In this document: positions 14,641 through 26,334 of the stretch, piece by piece
Numbering within the stretch: position 1 is the first letter of the stretch
Layout: each line of letters opens with the position of its first letter
Assembly: GCA_000697665.1 (NCBI GenBank)
Contig: KL197727.1
Coordinates: forward strand, 434,001-498,000
DNA from: Jaapia argillacea MUCL 33604
Lineage: Eukaryota; Basidiomycota; Agaricomycetes; Jaapiales; Jaapiaceae
Length of the DNA stretch: 64,000 bases
Direction: 5' to 3'
Made by a program: the position numbers and the translations under genes
The notes under the pieces: generated by a model
What the model was told of the DNA's origin: nothing
Database searches by the model: none
The model's input: only the letters and a program-made list of their open reading frames with translations

Positions 14641-16121
14641 ATGCCCAATTATCCTTTCTGGTGAGTTGACGATTTTGTTATTTTTTTTCTTTCAACTGCT
14701 CAATCTGACGTTGTTGTCAGGCTTGGAGGTGCGTCCATCATACGCTATGATACTTGTGCGACCCTGACCATCCGTACAAGGTGTGGCAGCTTCAAGTAAG
14801 TCTTTGATTGGTTGCCGCTTGCGGATATTGACCCTACGTCCTCCTAGTGGCCGCGTGTGTCACTCACCCACTCGACTTGACAAGAGTGTGAGCCGTTTCC
14901 ACTTTCTTGTTGAAATCCTACGTATCGCTCATTAGTTGATACAAAGTCGAATGCAAACATTTTCGGACTCTGTTGGTACCAAAGGGGTCTCAACATTCGC
15001 TGTCCTACGTGCATCGATAGCAGAATCTGGCTTCCGGAGTTTGTATGCTGGTCTTAGTGCCTCTCTTTTGCGACAGATGTCGTACTCCCTCGTACGCTTG
15101 GGAAGCTACGAAAGGATCAAACAGACGCTTGTCGCTAATGGCACTTCATCGTCCGGGATGCTCGTGGTCGCTGCTGCCCTTGCTGGTGCGATGGCAGGTG
15201 TTGTTGGCAATCCCGCTGGTTAGTTCAACCCTCCTCTTCTTTGCTTTCGTGACTCACCTGTCGTTAGATATTCTTTTGGTCAGAATGACGACGGATTCCA
15301 CCCGCCCACCTGAACAGAGATATGGTTACTCAAATGCTCTATCTGGTCTTGTTCGTCTCATCAAGGAAGAAGGTTTCACTGCCTTTACTCGTGGCCTCGA
15401 GGCAAACATTGTAAGCTTTATCAATCTATGCAATATGGTCACGGTTGACTCAACTTCCTAGACCCGAGCAGTTCTTATGAATGTAAGCCTCTTGAGCCTC
15501 CGTAGAGAATTGCTCTGACCTATTCCGACAGGTCTCACAAGTCGCCTCGTCAGTAAACAATCTGACCTGCGATTCATTGCTGAAAGGATATTCACTCCCA
15601 GATACGATTATTTCAAGACCTTATTACTCCATCGCCCCTTACCTCTCATTGACTATCATTTCCACGAAGGCCTGTTCCTACATTTCGTCTCGAGTACGCT
15701 CGCAGGGACTGTTGCCACAAGTGCGTCTCATTGTCCGTCCGCATTCGGAAAGTGTACTGAGCCACATTTATGTAGCTATATGCACACCGGCAGACGTGGT
15801 AAAGAGTAGAATGATGTCGCAGGTAAGATGGTTCTTTTACTTCTTAGTGCCTATCCCTCATCGCCCCCCTTATCTTAACCAGACATGCACCACTGGCCCG
15901 CTGGAGCTAATCAGGACCTCGTTTCGTGAGGAGGGGCCCAAATTCCTTTTCAAAGGATGGACCCCTGCTTTCATTCGTCTCGTCCCGAACACCATCTTAT
16001 TGTTTATGTTCCTTGAGGTGCGCCCCACCAATTTTCCCGTCAGATACAAAGCTCAAATCCGTCACAGCAACTTAAACAAGGTTGGAACTCTTTCAGCACA
16101 CCACAATCACCCCTCGTATGA
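14641..16121 (+). CDS. DIC1: Mitochondrial dicarboxylate carrier (SLC25A10/DIC1 type)
   Basis: Inner-membrane carrier exchanging dicarboxylates such as malate or succinate for phosphate. About 300 residues in three carrier repeats. Signatures: HPLDLTRVRMQT (repeat 1), NPADILLVRMTT (repeat 2), TPADVVKSRMMS (repeat 3). The weakened second signature, lacking the basic residue right after PxDxx, matches yeast DIC1 (NPADVVNIRM), which supports DIC over other carriers. Start MPNYPFWLGG at 14641 is followed by several tiny exons. The splice near 14940 must use CAAAG to keep GTT-CGA-ATG (VRMQ) in frame. The last exon reads QLKQGWNSFSTPQSPLV and stops at 16119-16121. No cleavable presequence, as usual for the family. 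Substrate assignment is by family resemblance. Confidence 0.9.
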
Positions 16122-16326
16122 TCATCAAATTCATCGGAATTGGAATGGCATGGTCTCTTTCGGCTAGACGTGAAGGACAAGGACTCCCGTGGGATATCTG
16201 TATCGAAATCATGAATATCATACGTACCCCCCTACATGTATTTACTGCATATCTCAACTCGCTATCTACTACAATTCCCCAGCTTGATCATTCGTTGTGA
16301 TGGATACGCAACCCGAAAACTAGATA

Positions 16327-18531
16327 TCATCCTTGAGTATACACAACTATTTTATCGAGATCTCCTGCGTAATCTGCAACAATAATTCGGAAGGTGATGA
16401 GTGGATCGTTTGCGGAACTTCAAGAATCGCAAAGAGCCAAGTACTCACTACTCTGATTAGACCCAAATGTAATGGAATTGGAGCCACTGTTCAGTGTCAA
16501 CTTCACGGGGACGCTGAGAATGACATGACCACCACCAGTGTCGGGCTGATCGACCAAAGTGGTTGGCCCGCCGTTCACGCTGAAACAAGTTGGACGATAT
16601 CGGTGAGATGCAACGGTGGAGAGCAGAATGGTCCCACCTAACGGTGACGTTTCTCCAGGTGGAATCTCCATTGGCATAATACAACGAGACCCATTGATCT
16701 TTCCCATTTCCTTGCACGTTGCTTAAAGTAACTGTTCCTCCGTTGCCTGTGGGAGTGTGAGAGTAGCAAATGTGTTTAGACAGGTACCCTTGGGGACGAC
16801 CGAAATGTCAGAACACTTGCCAAGGTAACCAACAGCCTCCCCCCCAGAGAACGACGAATCCGTGAGCAAGGTCGCCGTACCGCCCAACGTGCCACTCTCC
16901 GCCTCGTAAGTGGTTCCATTTGCTATGGAGTAAGTCCCTAGAGTGAATAGACTTCAGTTTTCCCCAGCTATTGTAATGATCCATTCTGCTGACCTGCTGC
17001 CAGGTCCACGCTCCAAACATCGGCCCAAACCAATTGCGGGCTACCGGTACTCCAATCCAAGGGTAACCAGATGTATCTGCTACTACCCAACAATGTCGGC
17101 CTCCATCTATCTCCCATGTATATGGCGTTCGACCCAAGTGGAAGATCATAATTATTCTGGGAGAAATATGTCCTAACAGGCTCAGGGGCGATATCTGCCT
17201 GAGCGGACCAATTTCCAGAGAGGGACTATTACAAAGCGAAAGTTATAAAGGTGAGAGTATGTAGGGACGACGACCGAAAAGCGATGCTTACTGGTGCTTG
17301 GAACCATTTGTTGGGGTTTGGGGCCCACCCGCTGGTATGGGAAGCAAATAGGTAATAAATCTAGACAAAGAATGGATGAACATCCTATATTTACAAGGGA
17401 ATCCCCATACCGAGTTCCGTTTGACAATACCAGGTGCCTCAAGAGTAGCACCTGAAGAATTTCCGTAACCCTTAGCAATAGGGACGGAAGCAAATGAACG
17501 GGAGGTGAAAACTGACCGGTTAAGACGCCGACTTCAGTGGTAACGTTGTAATAATTAGAATCAAGCATAGATATCTTGAAATTCTGGTTGTTATCGGATG
17601 CATAGAGAAGGTATGAGGTCTGGGAAGCTAGGATCATCGACGTGGGTCAGCGTTCCAAAATGCGATCGAGGGGCACGCACCGTCATCTGAAGAAAAGACA
17701 AATTGTGAGGGAGGACCTATGGGATATAAGCGTTGAGTGCTCACTATCTTGGAAGAGTCCCATATCACGGGAGTCGGCGCCGAAGGGCTTCCAGCTAGCC
17801 TGGTAGGTATAAGGGCCACAGGGGGTCTTCGAAGTGGCGACGCCAACCATAGCTGCACCATAACTATGTCGAATGTAAGATAACAACCAATAGAAAGGTA
17901 CGAAGTGGGCGTTATCCGACGCGCCTAGAATTATCCGAATGGAACCACATTACATATTCCGAATTCTGCCCAAACAATGAAAAGTAGGTGTCAATGGAAG
18001 TTGGCAGTGAATAGGCAGAAGTTGGGACGAACCTTTTGGTTATACAGCACTACGTGGGCTCTGATATAGGTCAAGAGGCATACATGGAGGTCGTTTCGAC
18101 ACACCTTTAGGGCGCTCGACGATATCGGAGGAGGATATCATCGTCCCGGCGATAGGAGTCAAAGCATCGTTTTGACGAGACCAGGTCAGAAGGTCTGTGG
18201 ACTGCTCGACGAGTGGACGATGAGAGATTGAATCATGCTACGGGGTTGGTAACTTACAGAATAGCAGGATACGGCAGTGAAGAGATCGCTATTAGAGGCC
18301 TTGTCTTCGCCAAACCAGTAGAAAGTGTTGCCAACCTGCATGAAAATAATAATAATAAGAGCACGCGACGAGGGAGCAGAAGGATCGTACAGTAAGGATG
18401 CCTCCGCCGTGAGCTTGAATAACGTTGCCGCTGGTGTCTGTCCATGTCGCACCAGGCACAATAACGGTGTCGCCACGAACAAGGGTCAGTCCTATGAGGA
18501 AGGACAAAAGTATGGGTAAAATAGTCGCCAT
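16327..18531 (-). CDS. Secreted GH43 exo-beta-1,3-galactanase with CBM35
   Basis: Extracellular enzyme predicted to release galactose from beta-1,3-galactan chains of arabinogalactan proteins. ATG 18531 opens a signal peptide (MATILPILLSFLIGLTLVRG). The GH43 five-bladed propeller domain shows IQAHGGGIL, GNTFYWFGEDK, GLFQD, AYLLYASDN and ATLEAPGIVKR; it resembles Phanerochaete Pc1,3Gal43A (subfamily 24). A C-terminal CBM35 starts YEAESGTLGGTA and contains NVQGNGKDQWVSLYYANGD, then ends NYAGDLDKIVVYTQG after a final intron. Known of the subfamily: the usual Asp catalytic base is missing and a Gln takes part instead; the AHGGGIL segment here likewise has no Asp. Convergent with the carrier gene, 205 bp apart. 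Exon details around 17.3-18.2 kb are uncertain. Confidence 0.88.
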
Positions 18532-18560
18532 AGGTTCCAATATTTCCGACCTGGCCGTTG

Positions 18561-18570
18561 GGCTTTTATT
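18561..18570 (-). promoter_or_regulatory. TATA-like box of the galactanase gene
   Basis: On the minus strand AATAAAAGCC, about 30 bp before the ATG at 18531, inside CCAATAAAAGCCC. Confidence 0.4.
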
Positions 18571-19075
18571 GGTGCAAGAATGCCATTTATTCTTGGGGAG
18601 CACTACGAATCTCCACTGGATGGCCCGCATTTGTTCCGACCTTTATGAGTGGAATAAGTCGAGGGAACATCTCCATGCCAAGGTGTTCACGGGGACATGG
18701 CATGACACTTCGGAAGGCGTAAGAACTACTTGCGCGGCTTCGAAGGGCCGATGGAAAGTAATTCGAGATGCACGACGGCGGGCCGGTAGGACAAGGATGG
18801 TGTCTGGTATACACGTGCTGCTCCTTGGGTAGGAGGAGCTCATGGGAGATTGATGGGAAGTACATCCGAGTCGACGACGCGATCCCCCACGTGCCCAAGA
18901 TTTTCCTTCCAAGTACAGACCTTCGTGACTTCACCTGCCCTCGGAAGTGATTCAAACTTTTTTTCAAGCCTTGCCTCCTTCTGAGCTACTCAAATCTCCC
19001 AACCCTGGGGCTTGCACTAGATTCACCACCGGCTGCAGACAGGCTTTCGAAAGTTACTACAACAATCTTTCATAT
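18571..19075. other. Divergent intergenic region between galactanase and ROK1
   Basis: About 0.5 kb with no gene. An open frame runs upstream of ROK1 in the same phase (from 18947), but family members begin at the MEAFQLLSRGG methionine, so it is taken as 5' leader. Confidence 0.6.
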
Positions 19076-21235
19076 ATGGAAGCTTTCCAGTTGCTCTCTC
19101 GTGGAGGGGCCAGATTCGATAAACAGCGATTCAAAAGCGATGTTCAACTCTTCAATGTATGTTCGTATCACGTTTTCTCCGAGGTTCTTATCAACCCCTT
19201 GGTATCTTGTAAAAGAAAGGCAAAATCTCTGGTGGTCCATCCCAAACTGCTGAGAAAATGGCGGAGGGCGATCTCCCTCCTGAACTTGATTTCTTCAAAT
19301 ACGTTAAGGGTGGAACGGTCAAAAGAAAAGCCGAGAATGGTTCAAAACAGGAGGAGGGAGATGGAAACTTAGCGAAGAGGCGGAAACTGGATGGTGACAA
19401 AGGAGAAGACACAGGATCAGAGGAAGAGGACGTGATGGTTCCGGCGCCTCCCCGACATCGTGTCTCTACCAAAGGCTCCAATGTGCCCAACCATGTCGAC
19501 TCGTTTCAGGAGCTGAAGGACAGATACGGATTATCTTCTCATCTTCAGACGAACCTCACTAAAAACGGCTACACCCATCCCACTGGAATACAGTCATACG
19601 GTATACCCATCCTCCTGGAGGTATTTTTCGTTCTTGCCTCCCTTTCACGTTAATCACTGATTTTTGCTTCAGTCTCGCGACCTCGCAGCCATTTCTCCGA
19701 CGGGTACTGGTAAGACTTTAGCATACGTACTACCCATTCTTCAGAGTCTGGGTGCGCCCTCATCCAGTTCAAAGTCGAACGCTGGTTCGGGTGTCCGTGC
19801 CTTGATATTAGCCCCTACCCGAGAGTTGGCTCATCAAATACACAACGAATGTCTTAGAATGGCAGAAGGTCGCAAATGGAGGATTGTCCTTTTTAGCAAA
19901 GCTACGGCAGCAACCCTTGCCGATAAGAACGCCAGGGACAAAGTAGGTGAGTCTTAGTTTCTTCACCCGTCGTAACAAGTGACGATCTTGTTGCCTTCTA
20001 GATATTGTCATCAGCACCCCGTTGCGTCTAGTGACTTCTCTCCAAGCTGGTAACCTCGCCCTCAACAAGTGATTTGACCTTTTAGCCATGGTGATTATTT
20101 CTAATTGTCTTCCTTTAGTGTTCGACATCTTGTTCTTGATGAAGCGGACCGCATGCTAGACGCAGAATTTCTCTCACAAATTCAAGAGGTCGTCGCGGCA
20201 TGTTCTCACCCTCAACTTCGCAAGGCTGTGTTCAGCGCGACGCTACCCGCTGGTGCAGAAAAGATCGCCATGGAGATGCTTCAAGATCCCATCCGAGTAG
20301 TTGTTGGCCTCAAGTACGTAAATCTGGAATCGGTTTCGCCGTATGATTTGCGACTAATCTAAACTTCTATCTAGAGATACACCGCTGCCGCTGATCGCCC
20401 AATCCCTGACATATGTCTCCGACGAGGCATCTAAGCTACCCACTCTTCTCACCTACTTTTCTCAGCCATACAATCCCCCCGTCCTCGTCTTCGTCTCATC
20501 TCAACCTCGTGCATCCTCTCTGGCAGAAGAACTGGTTTTGAACAACATACCCAATGTCGACTGTCTTCATGCAGGTATGACCAAAAAGGAGCGAGAAGAT
20601 GCCGTTTCGAGGATGAGGAAAGGCGAGAGTTGGATCATGGTGTCTACGGAGGTCATGGCGCGCGGTATGGACTTCAAAGGAGTGAGAGAGGTCATCAACT
20701 TCGACTTCCCCACCACCGTCCAGAGTTATATCCATAGGATAGGTGAGTTGTCAGTTTCTTTATCAGCCTTGAATCCCACCAATCCTTTCCAGGTCGTACT
20801 GGTCGAGCTGGCCGAGAAGGGAAAGCCGTTACTTTCTTCACAAATGAGGATGCGCCATTCCTGAAAACGTACGTCGCTCTCTCCCACATCTCATTGCTAC
20901 CCTCCAACATTTCCAACTTCAGTATCGCCAATGTCCTCCTGCAATCTGGCTCCCCCGTCGCAGATTGGATACTTAAGCTACCCAAACCTTCAAAGATGAA
21001 GCGAAAGGCTATGGGGAAAGTCAAGCGTGGTGACTTCGTCAACGAGGCCCGTAGGATTGGTAGGGGTGATGCCATCAAGAAGCGGTAAGTACGGTTCTCC
21101 TCAGTTGTGATCAGAATTGACGAAAATGACCCTAGGGATATGGTCGCCGGGTCCAAACGGCGGATAGCGAAGGAGGTTTCCGTTGGTAGCCGGCCTTCAG
21201 ATGGGCAGGACGATCACAGCGCTGAAGTTTCTTGA
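19076..21235 (+). CDS. ROK1: DEAD-box RNA helicase ROK1/DDX52
   Basis: Nucleolar helicase of 18S rRNA processing in the small-subunit processome, about 540 residues. Starts MEAFQLLSRGGARFDKQRF, the conserved ROK1 N-terminus, which fixes ATG 19076. Then an acidic and basic linker, Q-motif region YTHPTGIQSYGIP, Walker A SPTGTGKT, PTREL, STPLR (motif Ib region), DEAD in VLDEADRML, SAT in VFSATLP, and second-lobe motifs VFVSSQPRA, ARGMDF and HRIGRTGRAGR. The basic tail (KMKRKAMGKVKRGDF) ends VGSRPSDGQDDHSAEVS with stop 21233-21235. About eight short introns; the first joins LFN to KGKISGG in frame. Confidence 0.93.
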
Positions 21236-22247
21236 TATCTTTCTTGACTCGGTCCTCTTTCACATATTGACCTGCCCCCTGTCGTAGAGTTGGAATCGAG
21301 TCTTGACACTTATATTGGAACCAGCCCTTCACGAGTCACCTTAGGACCCTCCTTGCCTGATAGCACGAGCCATCGGAAAAAGGTGGCCTCAACCGCCGAT
21401 ACGATTGGTTCGCCCTGCGTGAATGCTCGTGTTGGACCTTCGATAAGCTCTATCGCCTGGAATCCCGTCGAGGGTGCTCCAAAACTTTGAGAGGCCCTTG
21501 ACTCGAGTCACATCTGCGGGATGTGAATCGCAAACGTTGTGTGAGTGTGTTTGTTGGCATGCGCTGGTGTGATTTGATTTTCGTGAATGGATCAAGATGG
21601 CAGGAGGGGAACTGTGACGGATGAAAGGGCAGATCTGGGCGAGATCACCCCTCGCTATTAGAACAACCTGTTTATAAGATTACAGGTGCCTCGATCAGAG
21701 GGGCTTCTTTCTCCTCCTGTTGCATCGGCGACCTTGTTGAACAGATCTTGAGATGCCAACTTTTCGGCGTCAATCCTGCCACATATGGGTGCTTGTTCTG
21801 CTTTGACTGACAGATATACTTGAGTCTTGGAGCGACGACCTTCAGAAAAAAATACTTTTAAGCTCTTGGATGTACTCCCTCCATCTCCTGAAATTTTGGA
21901 GCGGTCCCAGAGCTTGGGGCGGGTTGTGTCGAAGTCACAACGACGGAAGTAAAATATGGTTCATCGGGCTGAAAATGGAAAGGATCGCTAAACACATCTA
22001 GATAGCCCGAAGAGCTCTACCGCCTTCAACTCCCAAAGCCTACACGCTGGAGCCTCGTGGTGATAATATGGCAAAGCTTTCCATCTTCCAGCTTTTAATT
22101 TCGACTGTGGGCTTCCAAGCGTTCGCATAGAAAAGGAGGAGAGATGAGACTTTCCAGCTCATCCCCCAAACCCTCTCTCCCTTGGAACGTTCTGAGACAG
22201 CAGAGCCGACAATCCCCCACCACCTCCCCATATTTTCTTCTGCAATT
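21236..22247. other. Gene-free stretch between ROK1 and the HMG-box gene
   Basis: About 1 kb. Short open frames on both strands show no family resemblance, no consistent splice pattern and no repeats. Taken as ROK1 3' region plus promoter of the HMG-box gene. Confidence 0.55.
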
Positions 22248-23605
22248 ATGCCAGTGTTATCCACCCTCCGACGCTCTCGACGCCTGTCGAAGCAGGAACC
22301 TGCTGAAGGTTCGTCTATTTATTTGCCTGTGTGGGTCCCGTCGTTCTTACTGACCTGCTTCTTTTGGACATGAAGGTTGGGCATATGAATGGGAGGACGC
22401 GAACCTCCTGTATCCTTCCGACTTCGACCAACCATCGACCTCGTCCACCTCGTCCCCCGCATCCCCCTCCGACACTTATGTTCCCGCGCTTTCACCATCC
22501 GCTCAATCTTCTACCTCGTCCAGCCCTTCCTCATCTCCTCTCTCCCCAGCCTACGTTGCACGAGGCTCGTCCCACTCTCGGAAGCGAAAAGAGGGTCACA
22601 TTCCTCGACCCCCCAACGCTTTTATGATCTTTCGATCATGGTTTTGGCAAAAGCAGAAAGTCACCAGTACAGTTGAGCGCGATCATCGTCATATTAGTCG
22701 CATCGCTGGGATCTGCTGGAATAACATGCCGCTGGACGAGCGTGAGCCTTTCAAGAAGATGGCCGACGAGGCAAAGGCAGCGCATTGCCGGAAGTACCCT
22801 TCCTACAAGTACTCGCCCGTCTACTCGAGGGCACGACCTCAGAAGCGGAAAGTTAAGAGGGATGGGCTAGACGACGAGCGACGGTGCCAAAAGCTGGCTT
22901 CTTTACTCATGAGCGGCGTCGAAGGACCTAGATTGGAGGAGGTCGTGAGGGATATGGACGAAACTGTGAAGACCGAAGAAGACGACATCGATTTTTCTAC
23001 ACCATCGTCCTCCCGTCGTCCTCGTTCTCATCGCCCTCGCCCGAAAAAGCAACAACGCCCTTTCGTGAAACTCGAGGAGCATCGTACTCCTGAGTTGTCC
23101 TTCCCCGAGTCGTCCTCGGACCTCAATGACGGCTTCGTTCCGACCGAAGCCATCCCCCTCCTTGATCTATCCGCCCCGCCAGTCGCTGAGGTATGCACTC
23201 GTTTTATTGTCCCGTCCCTCGAACTATTGATAACCTGAAAGCCGCTAGTGCAAGGACGAGATCAAAGAAGAAGGCCTTATCGACGGCATCCCTCAATTGC
23301 AAGTCGACTATGGGCTCGTGTATGACGTTGCCGGCCCGTCGTGGTACACTATGCCCCCCGAATCGGCCACATTTCATTACGAACTCGAGGTTCCATCATC
23401 CGCACCTACTCCTTTCGACTCTCAGGGTGTAGTTGACACCAACGGCCGCTACGACTTTGACCACTTTGCGGCCTTCATACAGGATCCTTTCTCCGACGCT
23501 GCCGCCGCCCCACTCTCCTCCTCTCCTTCCTCCTCCTCCTCCTCCCCCTCCCCTTCGGTGGATTACTTGCTCGACCTTTGGTTCGAGACCGAAGCCGGGC
23601 TCTAA
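22248..23605 (+). CDS. HMG-box transcription factor
   Basis: Predicted nuclear sequence-specific DNA-binding protein of about 410 residues. Exon 1 reads MPVLSTLRRSRRLSKQEPAE; a 65-nt intron leads to GWAYEWEDANLL. A single MATA/SOX-type HMG box begins RPPNAFMIFRSWF (about 22,605) and runs through WNNMPLDEREPFKKMADEA to KYPSYKYSP, followed by basic RARPQKRKVKR. The C-terminal half is acidic and Ser/Pro-rich, with a poly-Ser run coded by TCC repeats near 23,520-23,560, and ends LDLWFETEAGL. A second intron (about 23,190-23,249) joins PVAE to CKDEIKEE. Family relatives include S. pombe Ste11 and Ustilago Prf1, regulators of mating and development; nothing nearby indicates a mating locus, so target genes are unknown. 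Confidence 0.88.
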
Positions 23606-23886
23606 GAGATTTCATTGCCTCACCGTACTTTCTGCTTTGTATTCCCTTCACATCAGTTACCTCTTTGCTCACTGCTGGTCTCAGTTCATGATCCCAAAAA
23701 TTTTCTGTATGCGGATTCCGCCAACTTCGATACCCCATTCATACTATCTCCTGTACCGTTCTCTCTGTATGATCAACGCCTCCGTGCACCGTAGATAGTC
23801 GAGATTATCTCATACCGGCATGTAGCTCGGGATGTGTATTTATAGTTTTTCTCCTCGTGGAATTCATATTGACTCCTTATACTATA

Positions 23887-26100
23887 CTATCGCTTCAATT
23901 TTTTGGACCTCTTCCCTTCGCCAGCCTCCTTTCCTCTCTTTCCGTCGTCCACTTGGATTCTCCCAGCCAATTGTTCAGACTTCAACCAAACTGTGCATTC
24001 CTCCTTGGTACCTTCCGGATTCTCCAATTGCCATTCGACAACGCGAGCGATCGCGTGGCCAGTCCAAGGACCTGGTTTGGAGGCGCCGAGTTCGCGGACA
24101 ACTTCGTTTCCCTATCGGCATCGGTTCGAAGGCGTCAAAGCTGGGACGATTTAGGTTGATATTGATACTTACATCAAGAATGGATTTTGCATCCACAGCC
24201 GGGGGTAGATCGAGTTCCTCAATCCGAGTCATGAATGAATTGTATCGTTCCACAACGGCCGTGGCCTTCGCGACTGAAAAGTTCGAAAGGATCGATGAAC
24301 TGATATCCGCTGGATGGTGTAGAGAAAACTGACGATCAAACTCATCTGATTTGTGATCCCAGAGGGACACCAAGTCTTGCACGAGGGAAAATAGCAGAGA
24401 TGTCGTCCAATGGGAGCCGGTATGAGGATTATGTAGATACTTGTCGCGCAGCAATAAGCCTGGGATTGTTTGGAGGGATCGTCGTCGTAAGAGAAAGATG
24501 CGCGAAAAGCGACAATACACGCACCGATAGCCGCTCTCTCTGAAGGCGCTCTGAAATACTCTAGCTCGGCACCTTTGACTAAATCGGCTGCGGCAAATAG
24601 AGCAGGAATACCGTCCATATAGTGATTCTTTGTGCCAAGTTTGAGACCCTCTCTGATCGAGGCTTCAACCACAGAACGTTGTTTGCCTTTTGAATCATTG
24701 TACGCAAGACCTCGGTACGGTGTCAAAGCGGCAGCAAGGTAAAGCCTTGCCAACGTCGAAGGATCAGAAGCAAGGAGGGAAGTGAACAGTGGATGTACTG
24801 GGGGGAGGGGCACAGATGAACTACGAGAAGACCCAGGATTGAGAATAGCCTGCAAGATGGCAGAAGCGGCGAGTGCAGTTGAGTATGGAAGAGGCGCGTT
24901 AACCAGGGTTGAAGATGTTGAGGTTGGTAACCAGAAGATCGAAGCATAGAGTGAGAGGGAATCGATAAGTTGAATGGATCGGAGTGGATCACGTCCTGTT
25001 AAATAAAATTGTCAAAGGATGAGTGAGAAGAACAGGGGGTATGTCACACCCTTCATCATCTTGTCGATCTCTTCTCCGACTCTCTCCCTGCTTATCTTTG
25101 ATGTGATAGCGAGCTGGGGTGGGCAAAGTATGGTAGAAATCGCAGGTTGTAGGCATATTTAAGCACCAACCTGAATCTGGGGGTCACGAGCGGCCTCCTC
25201 CAGCTCAGAAACCATGTCGAAGCCATATCTACTGGCGAACCTAACACAACGGATAACCCGTAAAGGATCGTCCATGAAAGTCTGCCGCGGGGGGAGGGGA
25301 GTCCGCACGATGCCATTCTTCAAATCATCCAAACCCTGCCGGTTGATGAGCCCCTCGTGAGCTGACGATTTAATATGGAGAGCGCACCTTCTCGGTATGG
25401 TCTTCGACCTCCCGTGAATGAATGTTGTAGAATAAGGCATTGATTGTCAGGTCTCTTCGTTGAGCATCTTCCAATGGTGTCCCAAATTTCTTCCTTTCAT
25501 TGTCAGATTCAATTGAGAGGTGTAATACCCGACAGACTGACAATGCCAGATGGAATGCGACTGTTCTCTGAATATTCTTCATCTCTCAGGTTGACGATCT
25601 CTAGTTCTATTCCGAGCATTTCTGTCTTGGCTGTTTCGAGATGCTTCGACTGCTCCGGGTTAATCTCAACTTTTGTCACTGAGTGGACGGCAATGTGTTT
25701 CCTTTCGGACGCGTAGGAGACGAGGCCTTCGGTGAATGGGACCCCCATCATGTTACTGAGAGCAATGTCCACATCATTGCTCTGCGAGCCTAATAACTTC
25801 ATGTAGAGTATCAGGAAGGAAAATACGAGGAGTGATTACGGAGAAACCAAGGACCTTATCTCTGACCCAACCGCCCGCGACCCTACAACAGATCTCCTCT
25901 CCTTTTTCCTGTCTCAGATACTCAGTGTATTCGTGCAACAAGGAACACAGCTGATCTTCCTCGCTCGTCAACGTGACAGTCATGGCGTCGGGAACAACGA
26001 CCCTTGAATAAGTTATGTGTTTGAGAGATACATTACGTGTCATCTTGGGCGAGATGTGATAGAAAGGGCGATTTCTCCTCAGCAAGAAGCTGAGAATCAT
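23887..26100 (-). CDS. CCA1: tRNA CCA-adding nucleotidyltransferase
   Basis: Adds the 3'-CCA end to tRNAs in cytosol, nucleus and mitochondria. Class II enzyme motifs: GGWVRDKVLG, then DVD in SNDVDIALSNMMG (metal-binding carboxylates), RRDLTINALF, and DDPLRVIRCVRFASRYGF. The C-terminal region reads VRELGASKPGPWTG and VVEWQLENP, ending in a basic tail KRSKKLKR with stop 23887-23889. Three in-frame ATGs exist: 26100 (MILSFLLRRNRPFYH), 26043 (MTRNVSLKH) and 25983 (MTVTLTSEEDQ). The stretch from the first is basic and hydrophobic and looks like a mitochondrial presequence, while the last would give a cytosolic form, as known for yeast CCA1. Coordinates use the longest form. Divergent from VAC8 across 234 bp; convergent with the HMG-box gene. 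Confidence 0.92.
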
Positions 26101-26334
26101 GCAAGTGGGTTGAGCTACTTGGGAGATATATCGAGTCACCGTCAGAGTGACAGTATGTGCTGCAAGACTCGAAATGATCTCGCAGCCACGCAACCACAAA
26201 AGGCAGTTGAGGCGTGGGAGGTGCCAGGCTCCGGAACCAAACTGGCCGTAAACAAGTCCCCCAGCTTCCGCACTCTCAACTCGTCTCCAGTATCCTCGAG
26301 CCCGATTCCAGCACTGTGAACGCCATTTCGAACG

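Noticed and set aside
18347-18360. Short AAT repeat in the galactanase gene
   Set aside because: A few-unit microsatellite inside an intron; no structural or functional sign.
22248-23605. Mating-type locus suggested by the HMG-box gene
   Set aside because: Neighbours are ROK1 and CCA1; no homeodomain pair, pheromone or receptor gene is present.
23475-24520. Frames antisense to the HMG-box tail and the read-through frame at the CCA1 3' end
   Set aside because: The poly-Ser repeat reads as Arg/Glu-rich on the other strand, and the CCA1 frame is better explained by a final intron leading to VRELGASKPGPW.
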